Shown here: positions 1-10,681 of the stretch, one piece after another
Layout of the letters: each line of letters begins with the position of its first letter
Numbering within the stretch: position 1 is the first letter of the stretch
Source of the DNA: Diploptera punctata
Taxonomy: Eukaryota; Arthropoda; Insecta; Blattodea; Blaberidae
Reading direction: 5' to 3'
NCBI GenBank assembly: GCA_030220185.1
Contig: JASPKZ010008347.1
Location: 248,001 to 312,000, forward strand
DNA: 64,000 bases
Position numbers and translations under genes: made by a program
Notes under the pieces: model-generated
What the model was told of the DNA's origin: nothing
What the model saw: the letters and a program-made list of their open reading frames with translations, nothing else
Database searches by the model: none

Positions 1-279
1 TTGGTTCACCATTTATATGAATATTTATTGATATTTTGAACCAAATTCAAATACAACTAGGATTTTCATATATTACATAATATAGGAACTAAGTATTTCG
101 TTTTCATCCTCCAATAACTTTTAATTTAATAAGGCATCATTTCATAAAAGTAATTAATTTAGCTGTCGTGTAATATAATTTAGTAATTTATCTGAAAGCG
201 GTATAAATAATTTAATGTTTTATTTCGATCCAATATTTTTATTTAGTAATACATATTTTAACAATGTAATTTTTAAAAA
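1..279. other. AT-rich stretch, nothing recognised
   Basis: Very AT-rich sequence with no open frame, RNA gene or repeat that I recognise. It ends where the split SINE head begins. Confidence 0.5.
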
Positions 280-312
280 AATCTTCACCACTGTGTTCTC
301 GGGTTCACGTCG
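280..312 (+). repeat. 5' part of SINE-A2 head, split by Transib
   Basis: This short piece resembles the start of the SINE-A head seen intact at 15104 (CACCGCTGTGGTCTCGAGG). The head resumes at 2884, directly after the Transib element. The last five bases (308-312, CGTCG) are the left copy of the Transib target-site duplication. Confidence 0.6.
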
Positions 313-489
313 CACAGTATGATATTTGACGATTCTAGGGGGATTGAATTCTTGGCTCGATAATTTTTACTCTTTTTCAGTCTCTATCGTTTTCTACGCC
401 ACTTGTAACATTATTTTGATAACGCTCTTGGTAATATAAATCTACCCTACTAATATTTTCCGTAAAAATTAATTTTTGTTATGTATTAT

Positions 490-1060
490 TTTATTCTCAA
501 TATTTTACAAAATTAATGCACACAAATGATTTTCTATTTATTACCAAAACATTCAATTTATTATTTTTAATAATATATCATTGATTTACATATTATATAA
601 TACAAATATTTTTATTTTATCGCCATTTTACAAATAAAGAATCACATGTGCATATTCTATTTTTATATATTTTTAATATAAACATTTCACATATTATAGA
701 GAACAAGTGGTATTTAATTTCATACACAAAACATATAATTATTATGAATTATTTATCATTATTTTTCAAATAAAAATTCTTAAATATTATTGTTTTTTTA
801 CAAAATCCACCAATTTTTTAATCATTTTACAAATATAGAAAAATACAAATGATTCTATATTTCTAAGAACATATAAATTCAAGTATTTTTAATTTAATTA
901 TTTTACAAATAGGTATTCTATTTATTAGAAAGTATATTATGATTTATATATTGTCATTATTCTATAAATTAAAACAAAAAAATACAATTGCTTTCTATTT
1001 CTTTCAGAAAAATACGTTATGAATTTTTTATTCTCATTATTTTGCGCATATAAAGAAAAA
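490..1060. repeat. AT-rich degenerate tandem motif inside Transib copy A
   Basis: A motif close to CATTATTTTACAAAT recurs near 500, 621, 756, 821, 896, 955 and 1034, so roughly every 60-135 bp. Copies are diverged. The same tail is present in reverse orientation in the other Transib copy. Confidence 0.45.
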
Positions 1061-1210
1061 AGACAGATAGTAATATTTTACAAAAATATTAATCTGCATA
1101 ATATGGGTCTGTTTTATGGAAATCTGTTGCCTCTGTATCTAAAGTAGGTGCCGAGAGCAATGAGAGAACTTCCTGTGAAATTTAACCGTGTTTTCTTTTA
1201 GGATTATGCC

Positions 1211-1660
1211 TCAAGTTGGCCAAGAAAGGATCAGAAGATATAAAAAGTCTGTGGAAATATCGGTGTTTGTGTCGACCCTCGAAATTCTTCTTGTGAAATG
1301 TTCCCGATATCTTCTACTATCTTTGTTTCTTGCTTCTTGTGCTTCTTCCGAAAGTTGACCAATCGAAAGAATACAAGAGGCAACAACAAGCTTGCCGTGG
1401 CATACAATTTTGTGTACATTGCTTGGCAAATAAACCTAACTGTATTCTTTCAAATGCAGATGTCTCGTTTCATCAGCATACTTCCTAAAAGCATCAGCAT
1501 TTATGAAAACCCGTACCTCAGTGTCTCTAATATGACATGAAAACGGCAAATTAGCTCAAAATTGATACCTGTTATTTGGGCAGTCTTTACGGTGTTTCTG
1601 AAAAATCGACCAACAGTGTGTTTCCATTATTCATATTTCCCGCATATTGTGTTGGCATAT
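1211..1660 (-). pseudogene. Transib/RAG1-like transposase C-terminal fragment (copy A)
   Basis: Minus-strand reading gives pieces matching copy B: LICRFHVILETL, then SINADAFRKYADET, then the 72-aa frame at 1211-1429 with SNVHKIVCHGKL and SEEAQEARNKDSRRYREH. The SEEAQEARNK block corresponds to the RAG1 and Transib region holding the third catalytic acidic residue. The coding is broken by stops and frame changes, including one just before SNVHK. The two catalytic aspartates that lie upstream in the family are absent, so this is a dead C-terminal remnant. Confidence 0.75.
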
Positions 1661-1878
1661 CCACCAGTAGGTCTGCCTCATTCTTGAATATGTTCTGAAT
1701 GTACTTCTTCCTATTCTCAATTTTAGTATTTATATATCGGCGAATTGAAAAACTGGCATCTCTATCATCGTCGCTCGGGCTCGATCAACTGATAAACTCT
1801 TCGGTTTATCTAAAAACAGCCGTCGACTCTATTTCATTCTGATGCCTCGTGAAGATGATGCAAGGGTTAATTCTTTGA

Positions 1879-2349
1879 CTATTGCAGCAGAGTATTTTTC
1901 TTTCCCTTATCACGCAACTTTATTTCAGCAACAGTAGATATTTCTTCTAGGCTTGTTGACCGAACGAATTCTCTAAGCTTCCGCATTTTCGTCCTTTCAC
2001 AACATTCTTCGAATGATTTTAATGGCCTACCAGAACTAGAAGGCGGTTGATCTGTAGAAGTAGAAGGCAGAGATTCACAATCGGTCACGGGAAAATTAAT
2101 ATTTTCTTGTAGCCAGTCTGAATAATTTTCCAGGAATCTACCACGATGACGATAACTTTTGTTCCATCTTTCTTCAAATTGCTGACACACACTTCTCATG
2201 TAGGCCTTTAAATTCTTAATAACGACATCAGAGACTGTCACATGCTTAATTTGTTTAAACACAAATTCATACACTGTATCACAACGTTCCCTTTTATTAT
2301 TTCCGGACCACACTTCGAAAATTGCGCGCCGGGAAGTAAGGGGAACCAT
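1879..2349 (-). pseudogene. Transib transposase N-terminal fragment (copy A)
   Basis: A 156-aa open frame beginning MVPLTSRR. It contains a basic and Trp-rich first half (WSGNNKRERC, RWNKSYRHRGRFLENY), a Ser/Thr/Pro linker (residues ~95-110), and a Cys- and Lys-rich segment (FEECCERTKMRKLREF) followed by EEISTVAEIKLRDKGKK. No DDE motif is present, so this is only the amino-terminal region. The assignment rests on the Transib ends and on the RAG1-like C-terminal fragment further along the same strand. The frame ends just before the sequence where the catalytic core should be. The homologous frame in copy B is disrupted at the start by a 2-bp GC difference. Confidence 0.7.
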
Positions 2350-2883
2350 TGTGAAACAAAGAAGAATAAGCTAAAGAAACCCAGATGAACGCAATTTTTC
2401 TCTACTGTTTCCAACAGAAGGGATGTCAATAAATAAAAATAATGCAATTAGAAGGCCATATACTCGTACGTCCATATAAGAACGTTCTAGCCTAAATATT
2501 TCGGTAATAAACTTAAATTGGAACACAGTTAAAAGTCTTCTTTCACATTAACATTCTTGTAAATCCAAACAGATGAAACCTAGCTTACGTAACTTACAGA
2601 ATCCTAAACTAAACATAAACATCACAATTACACGTGAACCGACTTTATTTTCTACACAAAGCAGCTCGATTGATCAACCTACTAAATAAGACAGATTATG
2701 CATCTGCACGTGAATGTTGTGTTTAGACCTTATTTATGAATCCCTGCGCATGCCTAGGAACAAAATAATTACACATATATGCTAACAGGTTTGTTTGCCT
2801 GTAAAGTACAAAATATCACTCTTACTAATAAACCTTGGAATTTTTAATTAAATCCCCCTAGATTGTTAAAATAACACACTGTG

Positions 2884-3245
2884 CGTCGTTGCCTCAGACG
2901 CAGTGGGCCCGATTCGATCTCTGGTCGGGAAACGTTTATTGGATGATGTGTATTCGGGGTTTTTCCTCACCTATAACACAAATGTCGGGAAACGTTAAGG
3001 CCCAAATTGATCCCGAACACTATTTGATCACCGTAATCACCCTAGCACATTCGCCTTGTTTAGAACGAATTTACGAGTGATTTTTGTGTTTTGTGTTGTA
3101 TCGGAGGTGGCCCTGACATACAACTGAACACTTGTCCAGGGAGGCCTTTCATGTCCTTGTGAGATCAAAAAAATTATGTGTGATCCAGAATTTAAAAGTC
3201 ATCTCCTGACAAGTGGCGCCCATAAAAGTTTCAAGAAACGAGGAG
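2884..3245 (+). repeat. SINE-A2 body, downstream part of the split SINE
   Basis: Continues the head begun at 280-312. It contains a tRNA-like B-box region (GCCCGATTCGATCTCTGG), then the diagnostic GGGGTTTTTCCTCACCT block and AAGGCCCAAA shared with the SINE-A copies at 15104 and 54587. Its 3' part (CAGGGAGGCCTTTCATGTCC) matches the copies near 33164, 36895 and 38862, so it belongs to the A2 subfamily. Confidence 0.65.
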
Positions 3246-3539
3246 CACATAAAATACCTGAAGAAAAGATATTAAACTAACGGAAAAAATATATATGTAT
3301 ATAACGTATACGACAATAGATGTTCACACTTTTTAAAACAGACCCTAGGGCCCTTTTGAGTCATTAGGGTACTTAATAATAACACATTAGGCTGCATTAT
3401 GACAGGGACAAGATGAAAGGTATATTCTCGTAACAATAAGAGTACAAAACAGACATTTCATAATAATATGATAATTCCTATTAACGGAAAGAGGCATACA
3501 AATAAGATGTTATAAATTATATGTTTGGCTACATCAACA
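3246..3539. other. No recognised feature
   Basis: AT-rich DNA without a convincing open frame or repeat match inside this window. Confidence 0.4.
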
Positions 3540-3785
3540 GGGGTGGATGCATATGCTACAACTCGGAAGGTTACGCCTGGTATAAGCCTTCTGCGGTATG
3601 ATGTCCTTAGGGTCTATTTAGCCCCTAACAGAATTGAGTACCAGGCAGACATATGTCCTAAGGCCATCATGCAGAGCTGAGAGCCCGGATGACACTTGTC
3701 CCGATTCTCCAAATAGGCTGGAGCATTAACCTCCTATCAACCGAATGGCCTCCTATGACCCGTAGTGGAACACTTCTTTAATATA
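3540..3785 (+). repeat. SINE-B, degraded copy
   Basis: Aligns by eye with the better copies at 10712 and 33822: GAGTACCAGGC, then the AGAGCTGAGAGCCCGG block, then AACCTCCTATCAACC and CCTCCTATGACCCGTAGTGG. The tRNA-like head is poorly preserved. This is an old copy. Confidence 0.65.
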
Positions 3786-4204
3786 TCTACACTCTTTGAA
3801 TGACAGCAATATTGTGCCACCGATTATAAAGCTAAATCATGGATATTACATATCGTTACAGTATAGGGCACATATCAATGTAATGATAAATTAAATCGCA
3901 TAAAAAATTTAGACCTTTTCTGGTCACTCCATTTCGAAATTAATAGCCTTATATTTTCTCCTGAATTCGACGTTGTACACTAGATATGAATACAATTATT
4001 AACAATGTACAGTTATGAACATCGAACAAGAATTATAGGTAACTTGTATTCATAAATTATATACTACGTTTTAGAAAACAACGTTATTTAATATAAATAT
4101 TTATTAAAGTAAACAAAAAATAACTTCATAAGTTAATTATGAGAAATAATAGTATGAGGTTCTTCAATTAATAAAAAGATTTGATTCTTATCTTACCTCA
4201 TATA

Positions 4205-5795
4205 CAGTGGAGGAAATTAGTATAAAGCCACTAACTTTTAGTAGTAAAACAACCTGAAATATTTATGCAAATACCGTATGTGTGTCATAGATTACATATA
4301 ATTATCTTGGACATAATTTCATACAGGTCTCCTCATTTTGTATTTATTATATATGTAAATAATACGTAAAATCTAAGAAAACGCTGTCCTAGGGGTGGAA
4401 ATCGGTATAAAGGCAGGTCAACTTCTGGCTCTTACAGAGACATAAATGTAAACAAAACACTGCAATTACATGGAGACGACGTGTCTGTGAGCATCGTTCA
4501 TCAGTTACAAGTCAGCAGTACGTACAATGCCACGTGGAAAGCCTCTATCAAATGAAGAGAAATCAAGAGTTAGTGCCTTCAAGGAGATGGGCCTTTCCAA
4601 TAGACAAATACCTACGAAATTGGGGCTTCAAGATGTGTCATTGATAATTTTGTCAAACTGGGCTCACAATATGAAAAAAAACGGGAAATATGGACGGACA
4701 AGAAAATTGTCTGAGCGCACTAAACATGTCATTTTACGTAAAGCAAAAGGTAAGAATATGTTTTTTTCTCAAATCCAGGCTGATTTGAAGTTGCCAGTAA
4801 CGGCTAGACGAGTAAGACAAATTCTGTCAGAAGACAAGAGCCTAAAATTCAAAAAAAGTCTTAGTAAACTACCTCTGAACAATGCACATAAGAAAGCTAG
4901 AATGACTTTTGCTGAAGAACACATGTCCTGGACCTCAGAATGGAATAAAGTAATGTTCAGTGATGAGAAGAAGTTTAATCTGGACGGGCCTGATGGTCTT
5001 CAGTAATACTGGAACGACCTCCGTACTGAAGAGCAAGTTAGAATGAGTAGAAACTTCGGTGGTGGAGGCGTTACGATTTGGGCAGCATTCTGCTTTAAAG
5101 GAAGATAAAAAAATAGCATGGATACGCACCAAGATGAATTCTGAGTCCTACACTGAGGAGTTTCTGGAGTCCTAATTGATACGAATGTATGAGGAATTTG
5201 GCGAAGATTTAATTTTTCAGCCAGATAATGCTTCCATTCACGTGTCTGCCAAATCAATGGAGTGGTTCAGGAAGAAAGAAATACCACTTTTGACGTGGCC
5301 AGTCAGAAGTCCTGATTTAAACCCGATTGAGAACTTATGGGGGATCCTGGCAAGGCGAGTGTATCGCAATGGACGGCAGTTTGGGACAGTGACTGAGCAG
5401 AAATATATTATTCAGAAAGAGTGGGCTTCAATCTCAGTGGAAGAAATAAATAAACACCCTCATTAAGTCAATGCCAAAGAGAATCTTCCAAGTAATTAAC
5501 GACAATGGATGTTCAACTAAATTTTAGAACTTTGTTGTAAACTTTGCGCTCAGTCTTTTTGGTTTAATCTGTGAAATACACAAAGTGCCTTTATACTAAT
5601 TTACACCCATATGTAAGGGTGGTTTCAGTTTTCATGTACTTTTTTGGACGGAAATGGATAATTAATTTTGACATTATTTGTGTGTGTTTTATACTCAATC
5701 ACCTCCTAAGTTAATATAGAAAAATGCCAAAGAAAGAGTAAATAAACTTGTGTTAACCCTTTTAACAAGTGGCTTTATACCGATTTCCTCCACTG
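4205..5795 (+). mobile_element. Tc1-like element with IR/DR ends, inactive
   Basis: A 1591-bp element flanked by TA (4203-4204, 5796-5797). Outer inverted ends start CAGTGGAGGAAAT and include GTATAAAGCCACT. Related inner copies (GGTGGAAATCGGTATAAAGG at 4394-4413 and its inverted partner near 5587-5608) lie about 190 bp inside each end. This is the double direct-repeat (IR/DR) layout known from some Tc1 elements such as the Sleeping Beauty group. It carries a broken transposase gene. Confidence 0.88.
4527..5466 (+). pseudogene. Tc1-like DD34E transposase, broken
   Basis: The first 159 codons (MPRGKPLSNEEKSRV start) contain the paired helix-turn-helix region and end at a stop just after FSDEKKFNLDGPDG, which carries the first catalytic Asp. 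The frame then runs through several stops and shifts. A second open piece at 5176-5466 holds FQPDNASIH (second Asp) and SPDLNPIENLWG (the Glu). The full catalytic triad is therefore recognisable but split. The protein would catalyse cut-and-paste transposition into TA; this copy cannot. Confidence 0.88.
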
Positions 5796-5953
5796 TATCA
5801 TGTTTTTCTAACGCGGGAACTTCAGTTTTCTCCCTCAGCCACGACAGTCTAATTTTTGTTTCAATCTTCATCTACAAAGTTGATTCGATGGACCTTGAGA
5901 TCAAGTCCCGCTCGCCAGGAATTTCAAAATTCATGGATCTAAATTTATTTTTC

Positions 5954-5956
<3 letters not shown>

Positions 5957-6020
<64 letters not shown>
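5957..6020. repeat. (AT)n microsatellite
   Basis: Uninterrupted AT dinucleotide run of about 32 units inside the left arm of the foldback element. Confidence 0.95.
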
Positions 6021-6022
<2 letters not shown>

Positions 6023-6530
6023 CCAAACTATCAATTTCAAAGGTTTTTTTCCAAATGATTTAAAAGTTTAGCCTCTTTTTCAATTCTATGACTCTCCAGC
6101 AAACTATGAGCTGCACGAGCTGATTTTTTTCAATTTCACCATTTTTATTATATCTAAAGTGTAATTGAAAAATCAGCTATTGTAGCTTATAGTTTGCTGA
6201 AAAAGAGGCTGAACATTTAAAACATTTGAAAAAACCTTTAGAATTGACTGTTTGGAAAAATATATATATTCAGAAGAACAAATTTAGATCCGTAAATGTT
6301 GAAATTCTCGGCGAGCGGGACTTGATCTCAAGATTCAACAAATCAACACCAGATGGCAACTTTGTAGGTGAAGATTCAAACAGAAATTCTATAGTCGTGG
6401 CTGAGGATGAGGTGAATACCTCTTGAAAACTGCACTTCCCGTGTTAGAAAAACATGATGAATGAGATAAAATAACAATCGACTCATTTTATTAAAAATTA
6501 ACTTACATAAAAATAACATGTTAAAATTCT

Positions 6531-7454
6531 TAAACAGTTTTTTTTCGGAGTTGTCAAAAGTTATATGTGCTATTCATAGTTTAAAATCCCTCTCCCGACA
6601 GGTCTCACTACTGTAATACTTGGGTGGCGTTTAGAATACAAATAATATATATAACATGAGAGGTTAAACTGAATTAATGGAAAAAAAAACTTCTTAAATC
6701 AATATAGCTGCTTCCTGCAATTTAATTAAGAGGTGAAATTGGATTAAATAGAATATTCTGATAAGGAGTAGAAATTTCAACACACAATAATTTAAATAAT
6801 CGTAGTTGACCTGTGGCTATGTATCACATAGGGGATAATCCATATCAAATCGGACAGCAAAAAATATTGCAATTTATTTTTTCATGTTATGTATCCCTAA
6901 ATATAGTGAATACATTTATAAACGTATTAATATCGAAATTTAATTTTTATCATTTATAGGTTCATGATTATAACGATCTAAAATTATCGTAAATATGATA
7001 AACTAAAACGTTTATCAACTAATATTTCTGAAACAGTAAACAGCAAAAATGTGTTTCAAACCTATTTATGTAGTTTAAGGTTGTTATTTTTATAATTAGA
7101 ATATTCTTATTTTCGGTGTCAATTTTCTGTTTTATGGCGGTTTACTGCAGTACACATCATATAATGAAAACAGAAAAAATACAGGATATTATTCACGTAA
7201 TAAGGATTAATTTACAGCAATTACGTTTTCGGTGGGATGAATAGTTCAGACAATATAACTGTTTTTATTCTATTTTCGTTGAAACCTGGTTCATTTCGCG
7301 ACCTAGGTCGCGCGCGTAGTTATTGGAACAGCTGACCCCGCTTCATCAGTGACTTTTTCAACTGCCATTAAATCTAATAGATTAAATAAATCATTAGAAA
7401 AGTTCTATTGCTGTGCTTATATGAACAAATTATTGTTTTTCCGCTACTTATATA
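6531..7454. other. No gene recognised; one short GC-rich palindrome
   Basis: AT-rich sequence without a credible open frame. A perfect 16-bp palindrome CGCGACCTAGGTCGCG occurs at 7297-7312, followed by more CG dinucleotides. Nothing else is recognised. Confidence 0.4.
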
Positions 7455-9106
7455 CAGTATGTCAATTTGGTATTCATACACAGACATTTTTATTAATAAA
7501 AATCCAATTTTCAGAAAGTTTTTAAAAGTAAAGAAAAAATATGTATTGTGGTTTGAAGGAAACACTAAGTTATATCTAAATATGTAGTTCAAAACTTAAT
7601 TATAAAATAAACATAATTTATCAAAATAAATAATCTTTATTACACCCAAATACAAGTCAATTTGCTATTCATACACTAAAGAAAACACTGCAGTGTATTT
7701 GCTTGTTAAACTTGCTTAAACATTAATGCAACATGAATACTCTAAGTTGTGCATTTGTTTACATCTGCCTAGTGTGCTGGTTGTGTACACTGGCAGTCAG
7801 TCACCTCCAAAATGGGTAAATGTAAAGAACACAGTTCTGATCTCAAGGATACAATTGTAAATCTTGCACTTAAGGGATATTCTTTGAGAAAAATAGGGCG
7901 ACTGATAGGCAAATGTCATGCAACAGTACAGTATATACTAAATAAATTCAAGTATAAAGGTTCAGTAGAGAATGTTCCGAGAAAACCTAAACAAAAGAAG
8001 TTAAGTGAAAAGGAGGAGAGAACCATTGTGAGACAAGTGAAATTCAACCCCAGAATTAGTGCTCCAAAATTGCGGTCTACCCTAGAAGTTTCTACTGGTA
8101 AAAAGGTATGTACTGAGACAGTTCGGAAGGTGTTACACAGAAATGGCTATCATGGAAGAATGACTAGAAAAAGGCCGTATGTAAGTAAGAAGAACCGTGT
8201 TGTAAGACTACAGTTTTCAAAAGAACATGTAAATAAGGGGCAGGCATTTTGGAATAATGTTCTCTGGTCTGATGAGACTAAAATCAACCTGTTCGGTTCA
8301 GATGGCGTTCATAGAGTCTGGAGAAAAGCCAATGCGGATAATGATATGACCTATACAACACCTACAGTAAGACATGGGGGTGGGTCTCTAATGTTGTGGG
8401 GGTGTATGTCGGCAAAAGGGGTTGGCAATATACAGTTCATTGACAATGTTATGGACAAATTTGTGTATAACGACATTCTTCGTAAGAATGTTAAACAAAG
8501 TGCAGCAAAATTGGATATGCTCCCTACGTACATGTTCCAACAAGATAACGACCCCAAACATACGGCGGACTTAAATAAGACTTGGTTGATATGGAACGTG
8601 CCAAAGCAATTGAAAACCCCTCCTCAATCTGCTGACTTAAACCCTATAGAACATTTATGGGCGTTTTTGAAACCTAGGGTCCACAGCAGAAATCCTTCTT
8701 TCAAAGAAGAATTGAAGAAGGTGGTTACTGAAGAATGGTGCAAAATCATCCCCCAGATATATGATAGGCTTGTTAGATCCATGCAGCGCAGATGTCAAGC
8801 TGTTATTAAAGCTAAAGTTTACCCTACAAAGTATTAAGGACAGACCATTTTTTTCTTCATTTTTTTATTTTTTCCCCCATTCTGACTGTATGAATAGAAA
8901 AGTGACTATAAAATTTACAACTTTTAAAGGTTTTTTAAATATATTATACGTTAAATGTTTATAGAATTTGTTGATTTGTATATATTATGTAAAGAAGTGT
9001 ACCTGAAAATGTTTAGTTAATGGCAAAATATAATTGCAATATTCTGAGAATTAAAATTGTGCTATTTCAATTATAAAATCTAAGTGTATGAATAACAAAT
9101 TGACAT

Positions 9107-9110
<4 letters not shown>
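7455..9110 (+). mobile_element. Tc1-like element with intact transposase
   Basis: A 1656-bp element with TA at both sides (7453-7454, 9111-9112). Its inverted ends read inward as CAGTATGTCAATTTGGTATT (left) and AAGTATGTCAATTTGTTATT (right). Related inner motifs AGTCAATTTGCTATTCATAC (near 7657) and, inverted, GTATGAATAGAAAAGTGACT (near 8888) lie about 200 bp inside each end, so this is also an IR/DR-type element. The right terminal base differs from the left, which may lower end recognition. The transposase gene is open throughout. Confidence 0.92.
7812..8837 (+). CDS. Tc1-like DD34E transposase, intact
   Basis: A 341-codon uninterrupted frame, the usual length for Tc1 transposases. The N-terminal ~120 residues form paired helix-turn-helix domains (LALKGYSLRKIGRLIGKC; then RISAPKLRSTLEVSTGKKV). 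The catalytic triad is visible: Asp in LWSDETKINLFG, Asp in FQQDNDPKHT, and Glu in ADLNPIEHLW, with 34 residues between the second Asp and the Glu. The common SPDLN is SADLN here. The start is the first ATG after the left repeats and begins MGKCKEHSS. It is the only transposase in the window with no break. Whether the mutated right terminus still works is unknown. Confidence 0.93.
   Translation: MGKCKEHSSDLKDTIVNLALKGYSLRKIGRLIGKCHATVQYILNKFKYKGSVENVPRKPKQKKLSEKEERTIVRQVKFNPRISAPKLRSTLEVSTGKKVCTETVRKVLHRNGYHGRMTRKRPYVSKKNRVVRLQFSKEHVNKGQAFWNNVLWSDETKINLFGSDGVHRVWRKANADNDMTYTTPTVRHGGGSLMLWGCMSAKGVGNIQFIDNVMDKFVYNDILRKNVKQSAAKLDMLPTYMFQQDNDPKHTADLNKTWLIWNVPKQLKTPPQSADLNPIEHLWAFLKPRVHSRNPSFKEELKKVVTEEWCKIIPQIYDRLVRSMQRRCQAVIKAKVYPTKY

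Positions 9111-9163
<53 letters not shown>
9111..9163. repeat. (TA)n microsatellite
   Basis: Pure TA run directly after the Tc1 element. It may have grown from the duplicated TA target. Confidence 0.9.
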
Positions 9164-9166
<3 letters not shown>

Positions 9167-10434
9167 GGCAAGTCATTCGCTCAGCCTCTTATTTCAGATA
9201 AATAAGTACTTTCATCAAGGGTGAATAATTTATGAACATGTAATTATTATCAGAAGTAGGGCATATTTATATTCAAATGAATTGTAATGAAAATAGGAAT
9301 TCAATAGTAACAAAATTAAAATGATATAACCTACCACAAAATAATTTAATAAGCAATAAATAAAACACTAGTATCAAGCAATTAGCGCCAGTCATAGACC
9401 TGGACCCTTGCTATTGTAGCGAACGAAACTAGTAAACATCATACAATGGAACCGTAAGCCCTTATACAATGGGGAAAAAGTCTGCAGTTTCTTTTGTTAA
9501 GTGAACTTACAAGACTGCACTATTATTAACTTGTTATAACAATGCTAAGCCCAAACACTTCATACAAAAGGCTGGGAAGTCGCAAATAAGCAATTGGATT
9601 TTCCTAGGTAACTTGTGGAAAGAGTTATCCCCAAACCAATTTTAACTAGTACATGTCGCTAACAGCGGGTGACTTCTTTGGCGGGATAAGGTAGATGCCG
9701 ACAGTCGATAGCCGCGTCCTATTAAGGACCACTCCATTTGGTCAACCCTGAAAATTTTATATTAGGGTGCAACTAATTTAAAGGGAGGGGGACGAGGCTA
9801 CAAACGCCTAAGTTTAACACCCACGACAACGCCCTTAAGATATAATTTACCAATCAAAATTAGTGTAACTTATAAACTATTTGTGAGACGCTAAGACTTT
9901 TGGTGGAAGGGACTAATGCCGGCCCACTCAGAAATAATAAATATTTTTACTTGGCGAAAACTAGAGTTAGTTCACTAGGCAGTTCAGTAGTGTGGAGTAG
10001 GCAGTCAGTTCGGTAGTCCGTTGCGAGGAGTAGCAACGAGCGAATGTGCCGGTGCAGGGCACATCGCATGACTAGGCGAAAATTAAGTTACTAACGTGAG
10101 TGTCAGTAGAGATGGCACATCGCTTGGTTGAGTGTTATAAACATTATTAGTTCTGACCCACCAACAGCCTTCGCGTCAAATCGTCGTCTAATACGACAAA
10201 TGTAAACAACGAGTGAAAATAAAAGTGCATCGATCAATTACAAGACAGCACACCGGGCATACTGTTTTTTTCCCCAAGTGAACATCCTTTCTCACGGATT
10301 CCCGAGATATAAGTCCATTGTTCTACCGAAACCTGAACCCAACTAGTCCGGAGCACAATTGTCCATGAACCCATATCCATGTACCCATATCCTTTGACAT
10401 AATTAAACCTACCCCGACCATAAGGCCTTCTTCA
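9164..10434. mobile_element. Candidate solo LTR
   Basis: A 1271-bp block of mixed composition that begins TGTGGCAAG, ends CTTCTTCA, and is flanked by ATAT on both sides. TG...CA ends, a short duplication, no open frame, and an AATAAA-type signal near 10218 fit a solo LTR. The left flank is itself a TA repeat, so the duplication is weak evidence. Alternative: unrelated unique DNA. Confidence 0.35.
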
Positions 10435-10681
10435 ATATATAAACACACAAAACAAAAATAACTAAATATGTAACGAAAACTGTTAACACACTTCCTTCAA
10501 AAGTACCCATCTGTTATTTTCTGTTATTATATGAGCTCAGTGGAACAGTACTGCTAATTTATAATAGTGGCGATATTTCAATTCTTACGCAATATATATT
10601 TTAATGTTAAAACATTTATGGAATTTGCTGAAACGAGAAGTAAGGAGCTCTGTTACTCGAGTTTTGTGTGAATTATTAAAC

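Larger units (their letters stand above)
313..2883 (-). mobile_element. Transib-superfamily DNA transposon, internally deleted (copy A)
   Basis: A 2571-bp element bounded by inverted ends that start CACAGTA (left) and CACAGTG (right, read inward) and continue into a shared stretch centred on CTAGGGGGATT. It is flanked by a perfect 5-bp duplication CGTCG (308-312, 2884-2888). A CACWRTG heptamer-like end together with a 5-bp CGNCG-type target is the established signature of Transib, the superfamily related to RAG1. It encodes remnants of the transposase N- and C-terminal parts on the minus strand, but the central catalytic region is missing. About 900 bp at 313-1200 is noncoding and AT-rich. 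A close relative lies inverted at 51714-54326. Confidence 0.85.
4110..6530. mobile_element. Foldback element: long imperfect palindrome with a Tc1 insertion in its left arm
   Basis: The arms at about 4110-4204 plus 5798-6140 and about 6145-6530 are reverse complements of each other with modest divergence. Paired landmarks include CATGTTTTTCTAAC with GTTAGAAAAACATG, CAAGTCCCGCTCGCC with GGCGAGCGGGACTTG, and AGCCTCTTTTTCA with TGAAAAAGAGGCT. The centre lies near 6143. The Tc1 element at 4205-5795 sits at a TA inside the left arm; removing it restores pairing with the right arm. No transposase is encoded in the palindrome, so it is foldback/MITE-like. Confidence 0.75.

Noticed and set aside
2889..3080. 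63-aa frame next to Transib
   Set aside because: Falls on the SINE-A2 body.
6226..6426. 66-aa frame in the foldback right arm
   Set aside because: The partner arm does not keep the frame, so coding is unlikely.
5957..9163. AT and TA runs considered as CRISPR or satellite arrays
   Set aside because: Simple dinucleotide microsatellites without spacers.
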